Of a stretch of DNA of 35,519 nt, positions 32,522 through 35,519 are shown in pieces. The DNA is from Prosthecobacter dejongeii. Its GTDB lineage: Bacteria; Verrucomicrobiota; Verrucomicrobiia; Verrucomicrobiales; Verrucomicrobiaceae. The notes under the pieces are model-generated. The model was not told where the DNA came from. It searched no databases and was given only the letters and a program-made list of their open reading frames with translations. Every line of letters begins with the position of its first letter. Within the stretch, counting starts at the first letter, position 1. The position numbers and the translations under genes were made by a program. The DNA lies in the NCBI RefSeq assembly GCF_014203045.1, contig NZ_JACHIF010000015.1:1-35519 (forward strand). Reading direction: 5' to 3'.

Positions 32522-32585
32522 ATGATGTCAATTCACGCAGAAAACCCGCCGAAAACGCACGGTTTTCTGCTTCATCTGACATCAT
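32522..32585. other. Nested inverted repeat in the origin region
   Basis: ATGATGTCA (32522-32530) pairs with TGACATCAT (32577-32585) and GCAGAAAAC (32537-32545) pairs with GTTTTCTGC (32562-32570). The two stems are separated by a symmetric 6-nt internal loop and closed by a 16-nt loop. The inner arm resembles the iteron core (ACAGAAAAC). It could bind Rep dimers for autoregulation, or form a single-strand initiation hairpin. Confidence 0.7.
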
Positions 32586-32660
32586 GAATCCACATTATGG
32601 ATCACTTTGGGGCCTTGAAGAAGATGGGGCTCGCAAGGTATGATGCAATCACCGATACTC

Positions 32661-32832
32661 GACACAGAAAACAAGGCAGGGTAGCCCTCGAAAAACGGGT
32701 GTTGTTGTTTGACACAGAAAAGGCACCCATTGCTAGTGTCATTCGAGACAGAAAACACTGTTGTTTGAGACAGAAGAAAAGGGCTTGCTATTGTTAATCG
32801 AAACAGAATATAGTGTTGCTTGAGACAGAAAA
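32661..32832. repeat. Iteron array of the replication origin (oriV)
   Basis: Six direct repeats of a GA(C/G/A)ACAGAAAA core start at 32661, 32711, 32745, 32767, 32800 and 32822. Spacings of 22, 33, 22 and 34 bp between the last five are near multiples of the helical turn, so Rep would bind on one face. They lie directly upstream of the rep gene, with an AT-rich stretch (CTATAACTAAATAACC, about 32894-32909) between. Confidence 0.85.
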
Positions 32833-32953
32833 GCGACGCTTAAACCGTTGATTTTCCAAGGGTTCAGCGCGGCTAACTCTCTAAACATGTTGATCTATAA
32901 CTAAATAACCAACAACACGCTCCAGTGATGGTGCTTTTTTTGTGGAGGAAGAT

Positions 32954-34456
32954 TTGTCAAAAATCAAAAAGGCGAAAGCAGTCCCAGAGGACTTGTTTCC
33001 CGATCTTCCCTCCGAGTATCAAGACGGCCGCGATGAACTGAATCTGGCGGAATTTCCCATTTCAGCCATTGGAAGCAGATCAGATCCTAGCGTTAAGACC
33101 CTCAGATTCGAGGACCGGACCTTTGACAAGGCCAGTGGGGAGATGATTCACCGACGGCTCACCATCACAGCCAGTGATGAACACGGACTGCCGACAACGG
33201 CAGATGACGAGGTTTTGCTTGGCTTGCTCCAGATGAGCCGCCTTCAAAAATTCGAGTCGCCTTCCGTTACGTTCACCCCATACCAGCTCATTCGGATTCT
33301 TGGCTGGACCGTTTCGACCTACAATTACAAGCGTATTCGCGAGGCGATTGATCGCTGGCTAGGCGTTACGCTCTACTACGAGAACGCCTGGAGAGACAAA
33401 AAAACAGGGCAGTGGGTCGATGCCAGTTTTCACTTCATCGAGTTTGCCGAGTTCTACAAGCCAGGCAGGGAAGGGGTGATGGCTCAGGAAGGTTCATCGG
33501 TCATCAAGTGGAACGATCTGATTTTCAGGAACTTCAAAGAGGGCAATCTCAAGACTTTGGATTTCCACTTCTACCGCTCCCTTGAGAGCGGCATCGCCAA
33601 GAGAATGTTCCGATTCTTGGACAAGCGCTTTCATTTTCGTCCCCGTCTGAGCTTTGCGCTGGAAGCGTTTGCCTGTGAAAAAATAGGGCTCACGCGCCCG
33701 ACCAAAATCAGCTACACGGGCAGGGCCTCGGTGGACGTGGCGCAGATCAAGCGTCGTTTGATGCCTGGTATCAAGGAACTGGAGGCGCTAAAATTCATCA
33801 CGGTGATGTCGGAGAAAAACCGGTTCACGAAAGACTCTGCAGGAGTCTGGCAGATCCACTTTGAGCGCTATTTTGATGCCCCAATCGAGGCACAGGCTCA
33901 GCCAGTTCTGGAAATGAAGGTTGAGGACGTAAGCGTTCTTGAGGGGAGACTCATTGGGCACGGCGTGAGCAAATCCCAAGCCCGTCGTCTTGTGTCTGAG
34001 TTCGACAATGACCGAATAGAGATTCAGCTCGAAGCCCTGGAGTTCTTGCTCGCCAAGGGCGGGGACACAGCACCCGTGAACCGTGGCGGATGGCTTTCAA
34101 AAGCCATCGCGGAAAACTATGGCCCGCCCAAAGGCTTCAAGAGCCGCGCTCAGCTTGAGCATGAGGCTCACGAAAGAGCCGAAACATTGCGAAAACGAGA
34201 AGAGCAGCGCCGCAAAAAGAAGCTCGAAGACGAGGCGCGGGAAGCAGACCAGAAAGCCAAGGAAGCCGCCGAGAATCGCAAGGTTGAAGCCTATCTGGCA
34301 AGCCTCACCCCCCAGGAGCGGCAGAAGCTTGAAAACGATGCCACCGCAGATTCTCCTTTTGCCAATCGGGAAGGGTCTGTTTTCAGAAAAGCCGTCATTT
34401 ACAGCCATGCTTTGAAGCTCTTGAAGGAGCTGGAAGCACAAGCTGATGAAAACTAG
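32954..34456 (+). CDS. repA: Plasmid replication initiator (RepA, PF10134-like)
   Basis: About 500 residues from TTG 32954, which has GGAGGA at 32944-32949 in front. GTG 32942 would add four residues but would place the ribosome binding site inside the gene. The core (TLRFEDRTFDKASGEMIHRRLTITA ... TTADDEVLLGLLQMSR ... TPYQLIRILGW) and the later block KRMFRFLDKRFHFRPRLSFALEAFACEKIGL fit the Replication initiator protein A family with winged-helix DNA-binding domains. The C-terminal third is charged coiled coil (ERAETLRKREEQRRKKKLEDEAREADQ). It should bind the iterons at 32661-32832 and open oriV. Its end overlaps the opposing membrane-protein gene by 4 bp. Confidence 0.88.
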   Translation: MSKIKKAKAVPEDLFPDLPSEYQDGRDELNLAEFPISAIGSRSDPSVKTLRFEDRTFDKASGEMIHRRLTITASDEHGLPTTADDEVLLGLLQMSRLQKFESPSVTFTPYQLIRILGWTVSTYNYKRIREAIDRWLGVTLYYENAWRDKKTGQWVDASFHFIEFAEFYKPGREGVMAQEGSSVIKWNDLIFRNFKEGNLKTLDFHFYRSLESGIAKRMFRFLDKRFHFRPRLSFALEAFACEKIGLTRPTKISYTGRASVDVAQIKRRLMPGIKELEALKFITVMSEKNRFTKDSAGVWQIHFERYFDAPIEAQAQPVLEMKVEDVSVLEGRLIGHGVSKSQARRLVSEFDNDRIEIQLEALEFLLAKGGDTAPVNRGGWLSKAIAENYGPPKGFKSRAQLEHEAHERAETLRKREEQRRKKKLEDEAREADQKAKEAAENRKVEAYLASLTPQERQKLENDATADSPFANREGSVFRKAVIYSHALKLLKELEAQADEN

Positions 34457-35022
34457 CGGCTCTCTGCTTTCATCATGTCTGTCTTGATGAGCAACTGATA
34501 GGCCTTCCAGTTTCGGAGGGCTAAACTGCGCAAGAACCAACTTGTGCATGATTGAACCGCAACAGCGGACCAGACTGCGATTGCCAGGAAAAGGTGGAAC
34601 CATTCAGAGTGGATCGAAAACTTGTGTTCCCAGACATTGATTCCCGCAAAAATGAGCCATACCGAGGCTGCCCCCATCAAGCTCGCGGGGAAAAAAACGC
34701 TCAATCCCTGTATGAATTTAAACAGGGAGATCATCAGTGGAATCAGGACCAAAGCCCACCATCCAAACAGACGAGGCAATTCGAAAATAGCTGCCAGTGC
34801 TGACAGAAACAGAACGACATTAAGGCCTGAAATAATGCTGCGCTCAAGGGCTAGCGCTTCACCTGCCTCTTGCTTGAGGGAGGCCATCACTTCTTGTGAC
34901 TTCCAAATTTTGTGTGCAGCTGGGTTGCAAAGGAATCTGATTTTTCTTTCCCTCCACGGTTTAACCACGGTCTCAAAGTGGTCAGCAATTCCTCTTTTTT
35001 CGTTCACATCCTCAGTGAGCAT
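34453..35022 (-). CDS. Four-helix membrane protein of unknown function
   Basis: 189 residues from ATG 35022, preceded on this strand by TAGGAGG; GTG 35043 is in frame but lacks a ribosome binding site. A soluble N-terminal segment (FETVVKPWRERKIRFLCNPAAHKIWKS) leads to four membrane helices: SGLNVVLFLSALAAIF, GWWALVLIPLMISLF, SLMGAASVWLIFAGINVW and LFLAIAVWSAVAVQSC. No known motif. It lies between rep and the ardC leader, facing rep. Surface or entry exclusion would fit a membrane protein in this place, but nothing in the sequence shows it. Confidence 0.75.
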   Translation of the reverse strand: MLTEDVNEKRGIADHFETVVKPWRERKIRFLCNPAAHKIWKSQEVMASLKQEAGEALALERSIISGLNVVLFLSALAAIFELPRLFGWWALVLIPLMISLFKFIQGLSVFFPASLMGAASVWLIFAGINVWEHKFSIHSEWFHLFLAIAVWSAVAVQSCTSWFLRSLALRNWKAYQLLIKTDMMKAESR

Positions 35023-35080
35023 CTTGCCTCCTACATGACTCACTGCGGTTTACCAAGTTGGTCAAACTGAGTCAACAAGG

Positions 35081-35152
35081 GGGGAAAGCCTTCCCCTCGC
35101 TGTTACGTCGTGCACAGCTACCCCTTCTAGCGGGGACACCCCGCAACGCCCC
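35081..35152 (+). repeat. Structured repeat element A, copy 3
   Basis: 72 nt with hairpins GGGGAAAGCCTTCCCC (35081-35096), GCTGT/ACAGC (35099-35103 with 35114-35118) and GCGGGGACACCCCGC (35130-35144). Copies 1 and 2 have GCTGC/GCAGC in the middle stem; the C-G pair has become T-A here, a compensatory change. It begins the ardC leader. Confidence 0.87.
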
Positions 35153-35191
35153 AAATCGGAAACTGGATCACGCCTCTTCTGGTCATTGGCT

Positions 35192-35373
35192 TGCCGTCAA
35201 GGAGCTTTCACCGCCTCCAAAGGCTGTCCCAAAGGGCACCCTCCTTTGGACCCTCGGTGAACTCCTCCTCAAGCCCTGCGGGTTGACCTCAGCCAAGCGC
35301 CACCGGCGGGGGCCATTCGGTTGATACAAGGTTTTTTCAGCAAGCAAAAAACCTTGTTTTGATGGAGGGGATT
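35192..35373 (+). promoter_or_regulatory. Structured leader element B, copy 3 (ardC leader)
   Basis: The rod hairpin uses AGGAG (35200-35204) with CTCCT (35262-35266) and TTCACCG (35207-35213) with CGGTGAA (35255-35261). Copies 1 and 2 have TTCGGGG/CCCCGAA in this stem, so three base pairs changed on both sides. A 12-bp hairpin, ACAAGGTTTTTT with AAAAAACCTTGT (35326-35357), ends in TTTT four bases before the ribosome binding site GGAGGGG (35364-35370). Confidence 0.85.
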
Positions 35374-35519
35374 ATGGTAGTCAGAAAAAGAACGGTGTTT
35401 GATTCTTCAAGGAGAAGAGTCGCTTTTGTGGAGGGTGGAATGTTTGAGGGTAGAGCCGAAACATCTCGGCAGAATGGAAGCGGATACGGAAGGCAAGCAG
35501 TAGCAGGGCGGGGGACATC
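35374..35519 (+). CDS. ardC: ardC 5' portion, with the true start codon
   Basis: ATG at 35374 opens a frame (MVVRKRTVFDSSRRRVAF...) that runs without a stop through 35428, which equals position 4 of the window, and on to 1020. GGAGGGG at 35364-35370 is a strong ribosome binding site at proper spacing. The extension adds 18 residues before the GTG at position 4, several of them basic. A 12-bp hairpin followed by a T run ends just before this ribosome binding site (see the 35192-35373 element). Confidence 0.85.
   Translation, partial: MVVRKRTVFDSSRRRVAFVEGGMFEGRAETSRQNGSGYGRQAVAGRGT
35425..35519. repeat. Terminal direct repeat (right copy), circle junction
   Basis: Exact copy of bases 1-95. 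It lies inside the 5' part of the ardC coding sequence that begins at 35374. See the left copy for the interpretation as an assembly overlap of a circular plasmid. Confidence 0.93.

Noticed and set aside
32333..32797. Two short open frames in the origin region
   Set aside because: No ribosome binding sites, and they cross the large inverted repeat and the iterons.
13011..32832. Iterons and AT boxes as a CRISPR array
   Set aside because: Repeat cores are about 11 bp with unequal spacing and no cas genes are present.
1..35519. tRNA, rRNA or insertion sequences
   Set aside because: I saw no tRNA-like cloverleaf, rRNA segment or transposase gene; the duplications found are explained by elements A and B and by gene remnants.

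Overview
The window is a complete small circular plasmid that was cut open for display. Its last 95 bases (35425-35519) repeat its first 95 bases (1-95) exactly, so the circle is 35,424 bp and the ardC gene at the left edge really begins at 35374. The host is a Gram-negative bacterium: the plasmid carries a HlyD/ABC-2 export operon with an outer-membrane-factor fragment, Shine-Dalgarno led genes and several GTG/TTG starts. I cannot place it to phylum from sequence alone; a proteobacterium or a member of the Planctomycetes-Verrucomicrobia group are both possible.

Layout. (1) 35374-5835: ArdC antirestriction protein, a very C-rich and T-poor spacer that may hold oriT and/or a Rho terminator, a ribbon-helix-helix accessory protein, a MobF (TrwC-type) relaxase-helicase and a coupling ATPase. 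No mating-pair-formation genes are present, so the plasmid is mobilizable rather than self-conjugative. (2) 5884-9555: small accessory genes, including a membrane protein, a Fic-like protein whose catalytic motif is eroded, and an XRE repressor with twin operators. (3) 9589-12514: a tight four-gene cassette of a GHKL ATPase, a STAS-like protein, a small unknown protein and a Cys-rich DUF4417-like protein, faced by a convergent papain-like protein. This is the best candidate for an undescribed system. (4) 13653-15671: a DUF1249-like gene and an AbiE toxin-antitoxin pair. (5) 16163-22823: an export cargo (yhiI-rbbA-yhhJ type) headed by a TetR/outer-membrane-factor fusion and flanked by direct copies of a ~190-bp leader element. 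(6) 22824-26240: small plasmid genes, a dif-like recombination site and a tyrosine recombinase. (7) 26256-30906: an Eco57I-like restriction-modification system. (8) 31000-34456: ParA, a ribbon-helix-helix partition protein, an AT-rich centromere region, an iteron origin and the Rep protein.

The most striking non-coding signal is a family of long structured leaders on the + strand, in front of ardC (35081-35373), a broken gene (15701-16360), a 92-aa gene (22630-22823) and, in part, the DUF1249-like gene (13047-13652). They are built from element A (72 nt, three hairpins, three copies) and element B (a long rod hairpin, three copies). Both elements show compensatory base changes between copies. 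All copies point the same way, toward the presumed oriT next to ardC. That is the geometry expected for leading-region genes that are transcribed from the incoming single strand, or for RNA switches that control early antirestriction genes.
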